Assembly (NCBI GenBank): GCA_009602735.1
Contig: WELA01004158.1
Coordinates: 39,985-103,984, forward strand
DNA length: 64,000 bases
Direction: 5' to 3'
From: Mesotaenium endlicherianum
Lineage: Eukaryota; Streptophyta; Zygnematophyceae; Zygnematales; Mesotaeniaceae
The stretch's first letter is position 1. Every line of letters starts with the position of its first letter. Shown here one piece after another: positions 11,091 to 20,242 of the stretch. The notes beneath the pieces were generated by a model. That model ran no database searches and was not told the origin of the DNA. It saw only the letters and a list, made by a program, of their open reading frames with translations. The position numbers and the translations under genes are program-made.

Positions 11091-11439
11091 TGAAAGGGGC
11101 AGAGTGCTCTAGTGGAAGCGTAGTGACTCACGAGGAACAAAGCTAGTTGCAATCATACTCAAGAGTGCAGCGGCATATTGCTAAGAAAGCTTACGAAAAT
11201 TACTTGACATTTTTAGTGGCAAGAAACTGCTCACAAATGATGTAGGATGAAAGGCCTTGTCATTACAAACCCGTAGGAATTTACAAAAGTGAAAATTGAT
11301 AAGAAACAAAGAAGTTATGCCTATTTATAATTTTATTTTTATATCAAAATGACCACAAAAATGCACTCTACACTACTATACAATCAAAACATACTTTCAT
11401 GAAACTCAAAAATGCACTTTATAAACTTATGACCTTACA
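11091..11439 (-). repeat. 5' LTR of B1, internally deleted
   Basis: 349 bp instead of about 744. It matches the 3' LTR at both ends but lacks the segment equivalent to about 6319-6713. The TATAAATA box survives (11322-11329, minus). The deletion removes nearly all of U3 just upstream of it. Confidence 0.9.
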
Positions 11440-11444
11440 GCCAC

Positions 11445-12008
11445 AGCTTGATACAGAGCCGCTTGATAGTTACGCCACCATGATGTTGCTGCTCCTCTGA
11501 GCAAGGTAACGGCAAAAGGGACGTAGTCCTCCTCGGGTACTTCAAGGAATGTGTGGTACGTCTCCACTTGGTAGAGCCACAAATTCAGTTTGGCTCCTCT
11601 CCCAGGATTGAAAGTGTCTGGTTTGTTGAGCTTGATGAGTTTCCTTGCTCTTGTAGACTCTTGTGGAGGCGCTTGAGCCGGGGCTGGATCCTGAGCGTTG
11701 CTCGCAATAAGGGCAACCATGGCAGCCATAGCTTCCCTTGACGATTGCACGGTTGCTTCATAGGTGGTCAAGCCCACTTGGTTGTGGACGGTCATTAGGA
11801 AGGCTGCCGACTCATATGTGGGAATTCCTTGTGGTGGGGTCAACTTTGCTATAGCGGCTGCCACGGGATTTGACGGTGCTCCTCTTTGTGGTGCTTCTTG
11901 TTGTTGCGAATTCTCTAGAGTGGGCTCTCCCATCGGCGCTGGAGGAGGGTCTCTTGGAGAGGAAGGGCTTCCTTCGAAAGCTTGCTGTTGGTCTTGAGGA
12001 TCGGCCAT
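11445..12008 (-). pseudogene. A1 gag, N-terminal part
   Basis: Starts at the ATG 12006-12008, 25 nt inside the PBS. The first 60 residues are Gln/Pro/Ser-rich. They are followed by the family capsid start (LIKLNKPDTFNPG, then LWLYQVETYHTFLEV and AATSWWRNY). The frame is cut by B1 at 11440. The remainder is at 5427-6063. Confidence 0.87.
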
Positions 12009-12032
12009 CTTCTTGTGCTACCAAAGTGCCTA

Positions 12033-12044
12033 GCTCCAATACCA
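12033..12044 (-). other. A1 primer-binding site (initiator tRNA-Met type)
   Basis: Sense TGGTATTGGAGC, one base inside the LTR remnant. It lies next to gag as expected, which fixes this as the true 5' end of the internal region. Confidence 0.8.
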
Positions 12045-12045
12045 C

Positions 12046-12122
12046 TGTAGTTCAAAGATCCTTGTCTTGAATAGATAGAGTATTCTAGTTTACTGAGTAC
12101 TTCATCTATCTGTTTTACTACA
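12046..12122 (+). repeat. A1 5' end: 77-bp inverted LTR (U5) remnant
   Basis: A full A-family LTR (503 bp) is expected here in minus orientation. Instead there are 77 bp that, read on the minus strand, match the plus strand of the 3' LTR from 669 (TGTAGT, then GATA.AGTACT.AGT, then CTATTCAAGACAAGGATC). The remnant is therefore the U5 end of the LTR in reverse orientation. The PBS follows at once and the TSD outside is perfect. Confidence 0.85.
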
Positions 12123-12627
12123 TCTATTGTCAAATTGTTGAAAGCAAGAGCAGAAGTAATCAGGAGCATTTTCAGTTAAGAATTGAGTGAGACTAGCCTG
12201 CATGGAAACTGCTAAGACGCGATGTTGAGCAAAGAGGTCAAACCAAGCTAGCATAGATGCCATAGTTTCAGAATTTTGTAAGCTGTGACTTTGTGAAAGT
12301 TAAGCGAAAGCCCTGGTGGGCGTGTCTCTAAATACTGGTGCTGTGTGTGTGTGTTAATCTGCTTAGACGTGATTTTTGCAAACTTGTTCACTTGGTTAAA
12401 CCGTCAACTAAGACAAAAGCCTATTTGGAAGTAAGGCACTTTTGTCCTAATTCTGAGAACTTCAGTTGAGTGGTTCAGGTGAATAAGAATTCCCAAGCAA
12501 ATTGGGGATTGAGGCCTGTGAAGGCTACCAGTGCTCAACCCGGAAGGGCATCCTGAGAAGTTCAAATGTTCAACTGTACACGCGGTTGAGGAGTGGAAAA
12601 ATTTACCATCTTGTGGAGCCTGCAGAA
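12123..12627 (+). mobile_element. D2 element, leader and gag start (part 2 of 4)
   Basis: Resumes the D leader after A1. It matches D1 34500-34930, including 'ttttgtaagctg', 'gtggttcaggtgaat' and 'cccaagcaaattggggattgagg'. The gag start is recognisable (RLRSGK.YHLVEPAE against D1 QLRSGRLYYPVEPAE), but the ATG context has changed (ACG). It ends at 12627, where the hAT-like element begins. Confidence 0.8.
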
Positions 12628-13446
12628 CCTAGTTATGGAATACGCTTTTGACGTATACGTATAATGCATACGTACACACGTAATTCGTTAATCCAGGCCG
12701 TAAAACGCGTTAAATATGTGTGTCGGCGTAGAAACCGACCAACAAAGCGACCGCGCGTGTGGGAAGCTCAAAATTCGTCGATTCTGACAACCTGACCGAA
12801 AAAACGACGGGGTCGGGTCAAGTCACCGCCAATCAGGCGAGAAGTGGCTGTCGAGGAACTTGGGAGCACTTGGGAGTCGGGAGTCGGGAGTGCTGGGGAG
12901 TCGGGCGTCGAGGCCTTTTTCAATTTTGGCCTCTTTGTTGTCAATCGGGTCAGGGACTCCCTTGGCATAGGTCGTTGGGTGGCAGGGGTGGTTGTGACGA
13001 GCCTGTACCCCGTCGCCTATCCCAGTTTGTCAGCGAAGGGGGGCCTTGGTTTTCTTGCCACCCCTCGCTGTCGTTTTTTGTCAACAAGGGCCTGTGTGGC
13101 GCAACCTGGTCCGTCCGGTCTGACGACGCATTATCGCTCGGCCCGATTAGCCCGTGACTCTTTTTTGCTAAAGAGTCGGCATTTGCCGCAATTTGCCACC
13201 ATTTGTCGCGATGTTTCGAATGTCGAAACGAGTCTAAGTCGGAACGCGTCCGCCGTACGTGCGCGGACCGACACTTGAAGTGAAATTATAGTCGATGTAA
13301 TTTAAAGCGAATAAAGTAGACGGAAAAGAGCAGAGACGACGTACTTAATTTATTATTACACTTATTATACGTATTTTGCACATACGTCGTAATACGCCGC
13401 GTAATACGCAGCTAATCTACCAATACGCGAGTATCCCGTAACTAGG
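12628..13446. mobile_element. Non-autonomous hAT-like DNA transposon, 819 bp
   Basis: Terminal inverted repeats: the left end CCTAGTTATGGAATAC matches the inverted right end CCTAGTTACGGGATAC at 14 of 16 positions. The flanking 8-bp direct repeat CTGCAGAA (12620-12627 and 13447-13454) is perfect. The D2 gag reads on after removing the insert. An 8-bp TSD suggests the hAT superfamily. The interior is CpG-rich, with subterminal CGTATACGTA-type words and no transposase, so it would depend on an enzyme encoded elsewhere. ORFs inside (for example 12759-13157) resemble nothing I recognise. Confidence 0.85.
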
Positions 13447-13548
13447 CTGCAGAAAGCTCTGATTCTAGCTAGAGTCCACAAATGAGTGAGACATCTGAGC
13501 GGTCTGACAACCCGTGGAGTGAACAACCGTTGGGAGACGAGTCTCGCC
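13447..13548 (+). pseudogene. D2 gag fragment (part 3 of 4)
   Basis: Matches D1 gag 34920-35020 (SESP..SETSERSDNPWSEQPL type sequence). It is cut at 13548 by C1, whose TSD copy here is TCGCC (13544-13548). Confidence 0.8.
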
Positions 13549-13648
13549 TGTAACGATCCGAGCTTTTTAGGCATATGTAAGATATTTTCCTAACTTCTTA
13601 AAATACAATATACTTTTGAATCGATGAAAGATTGCATTTTGATGAATT

Positions 13649-14555
13649 TGTAACGTTTCTGCTTTTGGAGAGGATCTTTTTTCGGTATTCGAGGAATGTT
13701 TAAATGAAGTGAAAAGAAAATCTCTCTACTTATGCAAAATTGAGAAATCCTCGAGAAAGTGTAAATAAAAACTAACGTAGAATGTGTGCTTGTGAGAGTT
13801 GCACTCACAATGACTCCTGCAGGTATTTATACCTGCACGACGTGAGACACTAGAGTGCTTCGAGTCACCACCTAGGCGCCTGGTTCATGTTCAACGAAAA
13901 CAGGCAAAGGGGTATAACCCATTCTATTGAATGCTTAAAATGCGCCATTTGGCCGTTTGAAGACTTCTCGACAATTTCCAAAAAACCTTTTTTTTGCCAA
14001 ACAGGCGTTTTCGCGTTCTCGCCACTTTCCGAAAAGTCGCGACTGTTCACGAAGTTGCGTACACATGCTTTTGTCATGAACCGGTACTTATGAAAACTAC
14101 TTTGCCAATCAATTAGGTGTGAACGTTCCAAACAACAGGTCGCAGGTTCGAATTCGCTTGGATGCAAAGTCGCTTTGCATATTATATGTCGTTTGACTTT
14201 TACGACTATTTGTTTGGGTTAACGACTTGTCGTAAATCCAAAATCAGTGACTGTGCATTATCCAAAATGATGACAATCAAAATGACTTAATCAAACAATG
14301 ACTAATTCAGTTGTCATCTCATAGCTAATGTAAGTAACTTCATGAATAATTATGTCGTACTCTTGCGAAGTAGTCGAATTACGTTACGACGCTGTTTGCA
14401 ATAGTATCTTGGTCGTTTAGCCAATTGACCAAGAATTAATCGGCACACACGTGTGGCAAACAACTCAATGTAATGCAATCATTCATAAATAGTATAACGT
14501 ATTTAGGTAATCGGAAAAACGTCCCAAACACGCCTAAAGAGCTCAGATCGTTACA
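13649..14555 (-). mobile_element. C3, solo LTR of family C in reverse orientation
   Basis: 907 bp with perfect TSD GAATT (13644-13648 and 14556-14560). On the plus strand it starts TGTAACGTTTCTGC (inverse of the C LTR end) and ends GATCGTTACA (inverse of the LTR start). An 18-bp near-palindrome around TATTTATA (13819-13836) is the likely TATA region. It arose by LTR-LTR recombination of a full element within the C1 LTR. Confidence 0.9.
14101..14167 (+). other. tRNA-like sequence in C3, antisense to the LTR
   Basis: Reads GCCAATcaATTAGGTG (A-box/D-arm-like), then about 25 nt later GGTTCGAATTC (B-box/T-arm-like) and a GGATGC end. The T-stem pairing is imperfect, so it is not a working tRNA gene. 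The same stretch is in C1 and C2. Confidence 0.5.
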
Positions 14556-14847
14556 GAATTGCTCGCCACACACGTGTGCCGACTAATTAGTCATAATTAC
14601 TTTGATAGATTACAAACGGTTAAGTTAATTTAGTAAGGATTATTTAACTTATTATGACGTTCATAAGTTCTGGATAATGACTGTTACAATGTTTCGACTT
14701 AACGACGATCGTTAAATCGAAAGAAAACCCAAACCAAGTGACCCAAGGGAGTCACCAGCCGAAATAAAACCCACGACCTCCCGACCGCGTCAGAGATTCT
14801 ACGGCATACGTACTTCAAACGAAAACGAATTTACAAATTTATCTTGT

Positions 14848-14915
14848 ACCCGGGTGGAATTCGAACCCTCGTCTCTCATTTGAATCGTTCACACCTGACC
14901 AATGGGCCAAAGAGT
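14848..14915 (-). other. tRNA-like sequence in C1 5' LTR
   Basis: On the minus strand TTGGCCCATTGGTCAGG (A-box-like), then about 30 nt later GGGTTCGAATTCC (B-box-like). It occupies the same LTR position as in C2 and C3 and is antisense to the retroelement. Confidence 0.5.
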
Positions 14916-15349
14916 TTTTATGAACTCCAGGTTCATGTCAGACGTACACGTATGCGACCAACCAAACAATCGCAACTTTTTTGGAAAGTCGAGTGAACAC
15001 GAACACGCCCTTTTGGCGCGAAACGATTTTTTGGAAACCGTCAAAAAGTCTCCAAACGACCAAACGGCGCGTTAGGAGCATTCAGCCAAACGGGTTATAC
15101 CCCTTCGCCTGTTTTTGTTGAACATGAACCAGTGCCCTAGCAGGTGATTTGAAGCACTCCAGTTCCTCTTGTTGTGCATGTATACTTGCAATATGAGTGC
15201 AATTCTCAGGGCACGCATTCTACGACTATACGTTCTTTTTCTCATGGTCTCAAGTATTAGGAAAACGCAAAGTTGTCGTTGATACTTCCATGAAGTAATT
15301 TTTCTTGAATATCGAGCAAAAATCCTTGGAAAAAGCAGAAACATTACGT

Positions 15350-15361
15350 TGGTATCGGAGT
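15350..15361 (+). other. C1 primer-binding site
   Basis: TGGTATCGGAGT immediately after the 5' LTR, of the initiator tRNA-Met type with two differences from the common plant form. Confidence 0.75.
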
Positions 15362-15436
15362 CGATCTCGGTTTCTCCAAGAATTATCTTTTTTAGTGGTT
15401 GGAAAATGTATCTTTGGGGCAATTCTTTATTAGGAC

Positions 15437-15640
15437 GATCACCCATCCCAGTTTTGCCCAACGACCCAATCACTTATCATAGTTCTGGGACAGATTGCCG
15501 ACTGGTCACCCATCCAAATCCTGCCCTGCGCTATGGTCGCTTATCATAGTTTCTGGGGCAGATTGTCGAGCGGTCTTCCATTCCAGTACTGCCTTGATAT
15601 ACGGCCGCTTTTCATCCTCCGACGGGGAATTTTTTCTCTG
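15437..15640 (-). repeat. Three ~68-bp tandem units resembling antisense 5S rRNA
   Basis: Units start near 15437, 15504 and 15572. Each begins GRTCACCCATCC or a close variant, continues with a weaker match around the 'cagtactgc' and 'gccc' region, and units 1 and 2 then read CACTTATC/CGCTTATC and AGTT.CTGG. In the same order these match the reverse complement of plant 5S rRNA (GGTCACCCATCC, AGTACT, GCCC, CGCTTAAC, GTTCTG). They are decayed and sit in the untranslated region after the PBS. Confidence 0.4.
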
Positions 15641-15824
15641 TGTTCCGGCGCTACCTCAGCTTCCCTATGGAGAGCTGAATGACCCTAATCTTGCACAGTG
15701 TTATGAACACTTGTCATTTTTTAGGTCGAACAAACCAGTGTCTTCCTCCAATTTACACTGCTGCATTCACTAAGGGACCCCTTGGCCCTGAGCGCATATC
15801 ACTCAGTTCCCCAAGGGTTTAACG

Positions 15825-16150
15825 ATGCAAAATGGACGTTTGCCCACGAGACTTTACGTTTCAGTTATTCCTCTCACGGCGAGGCTTTTGCTTGTTCTGC
15901 ACAACGACACTTTGGGTTTGAGCATGACGTTTGAAAGCCACATCTCAAGACGTTTCGCTTTTACTGTCATTGATTCAGGTGCATCGACATTGATTCAAGC
16001 GCCAGCATTATAGCTGGTTCCAGTCAAAACAATTGATCAACTTTGTCTTGGCGATGGTTCTTTTGCTGACATAATTGGAACGATTTAGTTACCTCTTAAG
16101 TTGCAGTCTTACCGCGGGTAAAAAAAGTTTTATGTAACTCCCTGGTAATA
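15825..16150 (+). pseudogene. C1 protease remnant
   Basis: The motif VIDSGASTLIQAPAL near 15970 is a retropepsin active site (D-S-G-A) followed by a stop. The next residues (LVPVKTIDQLCLGDGSFAD) continue in frame after that TAG. Nothing upstream is recognisable as gag, so it is either deleted or too decayed. Confidence 0.65.
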
Positions 16151-16397
16151 CTTGGCTTAAGCAAACAAGTGCATTGTTGGACTACGGTCAGAGTACGTGC
16201 ATTGTTCGCGTAAGAGATCACAAGTATAATCTTCACTCTCTCAAGAAGCCAAGGGATATTAACATTCCTTCGAAGACTCTTCTGTTATCCAACAAGCTAG
16301 CTCGCCGATTGGTTAAGCAAGGTCAACAAGTATTCTATGGATTTTTGCGACAAGCTCCCACAGAGATTTCTTCTTCACTCTTTACGAAAAACACAAA

Positions 16398-17138
16398 TTG
16401 GTCGTCTTTGGTCATGTTGCAACACTAACAACTGAATTGTTTGCTCTTCAGCAGGAGTCCAAGTCAGTGTTTCCACCTGACATACCTGCAAGTCTCCCAT
16501 CTGACAGAGGTATTGGACATTTTATTCCTCTTCTTCCTGACGTCCAACCTACTTGGCGGCCGATTTTTTGCCTCAGTCCGATGGAGCTGGAAGAGATGAA
16601 GATCCAAATCGCCGACTTGTTGTTGAAAGGATGGATCGAGCCGAGCTCTTTTCCATTCGGGGCACCCATCCTCTTCTTCAGAGAAATGATGGCAGCCTAC
16701 GTATGTGCATTGATTATTGAGCGTTGAACAATATAACGGTCAGAGACCGCTATTCGTAACCTTGCATTGATGATTTGTTTGATTCGTTGCAAGGAGCATA
16801 GGTGTTCTCCTTGCTTGATCTAGCTCAAGGCTATCATCAGATTCAAATCACACCAAAGGACATTCCCAAGACAGCGTTTCGTACGCCTATTGGCCACTTC
16901 CAATACAAAGTTCTAGATTTTGAACTTACCAATACATCAGCGACATTCCAAAGCACAATGAACATTGTGTTTAGACCTTACTTGTGTAAGTTTGTCCAAG
17001 TTTACCTCAACGATATTGTGGTCTACTCAAAGATGGAGGCCGAGCATTACAAGCACCTGGAGTTGGTGTTGCAGAGCAACAGCTTTATGCTGAGCTCAAG
17101 AAATGTTCCTTCCTCAAGGATGAACTTTTGTACCTCGC
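16398..17138 (+). pseudogene. C1 reverse transcriptase, first part
   Basis: 16398-16727 carries the fingers region (MELEEMKIQIADLLLKGWIEPS, PFGAPILFF), followed by a frameshift. 16802-17138 carries LLDLAQGYHQIQI, KTAFRTPIGHFQYKV and the catalytic site region VQVYLNDIVVYS, in which the second residue of the usual YLDD box has become Asn, a further sign of decay. The E solo LTR interrupts the frame at 17139. Confidence 0.82.
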
Positions 17139-17986
17139 TGTAATGAATCTGTATATTGAGTAAATATAATATTCATTGAAATATGATACTTAAATAAGTT
17201 CAATCTCCTAAACTTCAGTTAATATTAAGCCTGCTGAATGTTAAGTACTTAGTCTAGTGACTCAGCCGGGAGCAGCAGGCTGAAGTCAACTTAGGTCAGC
17301 TTGCTGACTTAGATCGTTTTCCTGACACTTTCTTTGACAGTCAGTTGACTGCCGTACTTGGTAGCAGCAAACTGTCTAGTTATGCATCTGTGCTAGATGA
17401 ATGGCCTGATGACACCTTTAAGGTAGATGACAATTTGGGATGATGGGAGATGGCTGTGGATTTGGTTAGCCGAGGTTCTACCGACGTGGTTAACTCTCGG
17501 GTAGGCGATGCCATCGCACTTGCCGTTGAACATTAAACTCATTCCATGTACATATGCTAGGTATTGCCCTCAAGTTTGGCTTTTGGAAACGAGGCCAACT
17601 CTCTTGTATCCCTTACTGAGAGATATCTGAATCCAAGGCGAGAAGCCATTGATGCGAACTGTCTTCTAACCTTGTTTATGCATGAGTTTATTGATTGCAT
17701 GATTGATGTTTGTTTACTTGCAATTGACTTATGAGTATTGTTTATTGCTAGTGTATTGTCTCCTGCTGTTAAATCAATAATCAGAAGAGATTACTTGTCT
17801 TCTAACCTTGCCTATGTATGAGTTTACAATTGCATGATTTATGCTCGTTTACTTGCATTTGAAATTTTGACTTATGAGTATCGTTTATTGCTAGTGTATT
17901 GTCTTTTGCTGTTAAATCAGCTACCATAGAACTTATTTATGATATGAAGATCTTTTAGTCGCCTATTGGTAAGTTGATTCATTTCA
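17139..17986 (+). mobile_element. Solo LTR of family E in C1 RT
   Basis: 848 bp, TGTAATGAATC...GATTCATTTCA. TSD CTCGC (17134-17138) and CTCGG (17987-17991), one mismatch. The RT frame reads FLYLGHIV across the site once the LTR is removed. It contains the family TGACTCAG motif and the CAGC-GCTG palindromes. Confidence 0.87.
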
Positions 17987-18412
17987 CTCGGACACATCGT
18001 TGGCTCGAAAGGGCTACGACCAGACCCGGCCAAAATCGCATGCGTTGCGGATTGGTCGGTCCCATAAGACCGTCATACTGTCCATTCATTCCTAGGGTTC
18101 GTTGACCACTTTCGCAAGTTTATGCAAGGTTATTATGTGATGGCCGCGCCCTTAACTGCTCTGACAAGGAGGAACGTGCCCCTCATTTGGAATGAGAACA
18201 CGCAATATGCGTTCGAGCACATTCCGTATGCCCTCACTCATGCGCCGATTCTAACATTGGCTGATCCAAACCAACCATACGAGATAGAGGCGGATACGAC
18301 TGGTGTTGGAATAGGGGCTGTATTGCTGCAGGCAGGCCAACATATCAATTTTGAGAGTCGAAAGCTGACACCTGCCGAACAAAACTACTCAACGAGGTAG
18401 CAAGAGCTCTGG
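17987..18412 (+). pseudogene. C1 RT end and RNase H start
   Basis: Continues the C1 pol after the solo LTR: GHIVGS, the RT connection (VDHFRKFMQGYYVMAAPLTALTRR) and the RNase H start with its first Asp (LADPNQPYEIEADTTGVGIGAVLLQ) and NFESRKLTPAEQNY. C2 was inserted at 18413; the reading resumes at 49963. Confidence 0.85.
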
Positions 18413-18813
18413 TGTAACGTTCTAAGCTTTTTAGGCGTATTTGGGACGGTTTCCCGATCACCTAAGATACATTATACTATTTATCATATATTATTTGATA
18501 AATGATTGCATCACATTGAATTCTTTGCCACACGCGTGTGCCGATTAATTCCTGGCCGATTGGCTAAGCGACCAAAATACTATTGCAAAAAGCATCGTAA
18601 CGTAATTCGACTAGTTGCAAGAGTACGACATAATTATTCATAAAGTTACTTTCAATAATAATTCGATGATAACTTAATTAATTGTTGTTCGATTAAGTTG
18701 TCATTATTTTGGATACTTCACAGTCACTAATTTTGAATTTACAACAAGTCGTTAACCCGAACAAACAGTCGTAAAAGTCAAACGATGCATAATATGCAAA
18801 GCAACCTAGCATC

Positions 18814-19523
18814 TGTAATGAATCAGTATATTAAATAATATGATATTCATTTAAATATAATAGTTAATTAAGTTCAGCAAGCTGAACTCTAGTTAATATG
18901 TAGTCTGCTGGACTTTAGTATCAGTTTAATGACTCAGCCGGAAGCAGCAGGCTGAAGTCAACTTAGGTCAGCTTGCTGACACATTGCTTGACAGCCAGCT
19001 GACTTCCGTACTCGGTAGCAGCGAACTGCCTAGGTATGCATCTAAGTGTAGTGTGCTAGATGAATGGCCAGATGACATCCTTAGGATGGATGGCGATTCG
19101 AGATGATGGGAGATGGCGGTGGATTGGGTTAACCGAGGTCCTACCAACGTGGTTAACTCCCGGGTAGGCGGTGCCATCGCACTTGCCGTTGAACAGTAAA
19201 CACATTCCATGTACATATGCTAGGTATTGCTTTCGAGTTCCGCATTCGGACACGAGGCCAACTCTCTTGTACAGCTTAGTGAGAGAGATGTGAATCCAAG
19301 GCAAGAAGCCATTGATACGCACTGTCTTCTAGCCTTGCTTGTGTATGAGTATACTGTCAGCATTATTGATGCTACTTCACTTGCATTTGACTTGCGAGTA
19401 TTGTCCACTGCTAGTGTGTTGTCCTCTGCTGTTTAATCGATTGACAAAAAATACCATGATTACTTGCTGATATAAGATTTTCAATAATTGTTAATTGCCT
19501 ATTTGGTAAAACGATTCATTTCA
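18814..19523 (+). repeat. 5' LTR of E1
   Basis: 710 bp, TGTAATG...ATTTCA, directly followed by the PBS. It contains clustered imperfect palindromes with core CAGC-NN-GCTG (about 18871-18990), a TGACTCAG motif near 18930, and a GATATAA TATA-like word near 19468. Confidence 0.9.
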
Positions 19524-19524
19524 G

Positions 19525-19536
19525 TGGTATCGGAGC
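19525..19536 (+). other. E1 primer-binding site (initiator tRNA-Met type)
   Basis: TGGTATCGGAGC one base after the 5' LTR. It is the same as the E3 site (32710-32721, minus). Confidence 0.87.
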
Positions 19537-19597
19537 AGTTATTACAGTTTTCTTTGTATGGTAAGGACAAGGTCTCAAATTAGCAACTCTCGAGACA

Positions 19598-20237
19598 TGG
19601 AAAACCAGGAAAGTTGAGAATGTCACAAACCAGACTGAAAGCCATGTAGCGGGAACCCGTACCTAATCTGAAGCAGTGGCGGATACTGCAGCTAGAGAGG
19701 CTGCAGATGAGGCAGCGGCTATTCCTGCAACCGCAACACAGCAGGCTGAGGAGGAGACAGTCAGATTAGAAGCCGAACGATTAGCAAAGCTGCTGAAGAT
19801 ACAAAAAGCAGGGAGGGACAGACAGCGAATGAGCGCACTGTCGAAGAACTTATGGCAGCAAGAGCCAATAATCTGAACCCACCTTCTACTGTACAACTCA
19901 ATGTGCCTCTAGGTCAAATTCGTGACCGGATGAATGCGGCAGGAATTGTTGCTGCAGGAGCAAGAGGGACTGTTGAGGACACTACTCAGTGGGTGGATGC
20001 CACTGCTGCTGCTGCATGTGCTAGACTCCCACTTCAGAGTGTAGATTTGGGAGCAATATTTGCGCAAATGCAATCGCAAATGGCGAGCATGTATAAGTCC
20101 CAACAAGAGGACAAAAGAATCATAATGTCTTTGTTGCAGGACAGAGACCAAGTGGGTTCTCAAACCACTACTGGTGGTGGCAGAGGGCCAAGTAAGCCTA
20201 AGCCAAAACCTGCCCAGGACTATGATATGAAGGAAAC
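19598..20237 (+). pseudogene. E1 gag, N-terminal part
   Basis: Starts MENQES, matching the E3 gag start MENQDN. A stop occurs at codon 7 and more follow. Recognisable blocks are an Ala/Glu-rich region, NVPLGQIRDRMNAAGI and QEDKRIIMSLLQDRDQ. E2 interrupts it at 20243. Confidence 0.8.
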
Positions 20238-20242
20238 ATAAA

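Larger units (their letters stand above)
6069..11439 (-). mobile_element. B1, Ty3/gypsy element nested in A1 gag
   Basis: The ends are TG...CA and the flanks carry a perfect GCCAC duplication (6064-6068 and 11440-11444). Minus-strand order is 5' LTR (11091-11439), PBS, gag, protease, RT, RNase H, truncated integrase, polypurine tract, 3' LTR (6069-6812). The two LTRs are closely similar outside a deletion of about 395 bp in the 5' LTR. Pol has lost about 440 bp covering the integrase zinc-binding region and part of its core. The element is therefore defective in cis and in trans. Confidence 0.93.
669..12122 (-). mobile_element. A1, Ty3/gypsy chromovirus-like element, interrupted by B1
   Basis: The boundaries are set by a perfect 5-bp duplication TCTAT (664-668 and 12123-12127) in the D2 leader. 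Element order on the minus strand is 5' end, initiator-Met PBS, gag, protease, RT, RNase H, integrase, chromodomain, 3'UTR, 3' LTR. B1 (6069-11439) is inserted inside gag. Without B1 and its duplicated 5 bp the element is about 6.1 kb. The 3' LTR is complete (503 bp), but the 5' LTR is replaced by a 77-bp inverted remnant. Frameshifts and stops are present throughout pol, so this copy is dead. Confidence 0.9.
13549..15348 (+). repeat. 5' LTR of C1 (split by solo LTR C3)
   Basis: Consists of 13549-13648 and 14561-15348, about 888 bp after removing C3. It starts TGTAACGATCCGAGC and ends just before the PBS. A CACACGTGTG palindrome lies near 14567, a tRNA-like stretch at about 14848-14915, and a TATA-like region near 15180. 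The 3' LTR (52054-52722) is about 220 bp shorter by internal deletion. Confidence 0.85.

Noticed and set aside
669-12122. A1 as a DIRS-like or DNA transposon because its ends are inverted
   Set aside because: It encodes a normal DDE integrase with chromodomain, no tyrosine recombinase is seen, and A2 has the normal 3' LTR; the inverted end is local to this copy.
12759-13278. Two overlapping plus-strand ORFs of 132 and 144 codons as possible host or transposase genes
   Set aside because: They lie wholly inside the 819-bp TIR element, show no known motif and have composition explained by its CpG-rich sequence.
14101-14167. Functional tRNA gene
   Set aside because: Acceptor and T-stem pairing are imperfect, the D-arm has extra bases and no proper anticodon arm forms; called tRNA-like only.
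15420-15640. CRISPR-like array because of regular spacing
   Set aside because: Only three diverged units with no conserved repeat and unique spacer pattern, in a eukaryotic retroelement; the 5S-like explanation fits better.
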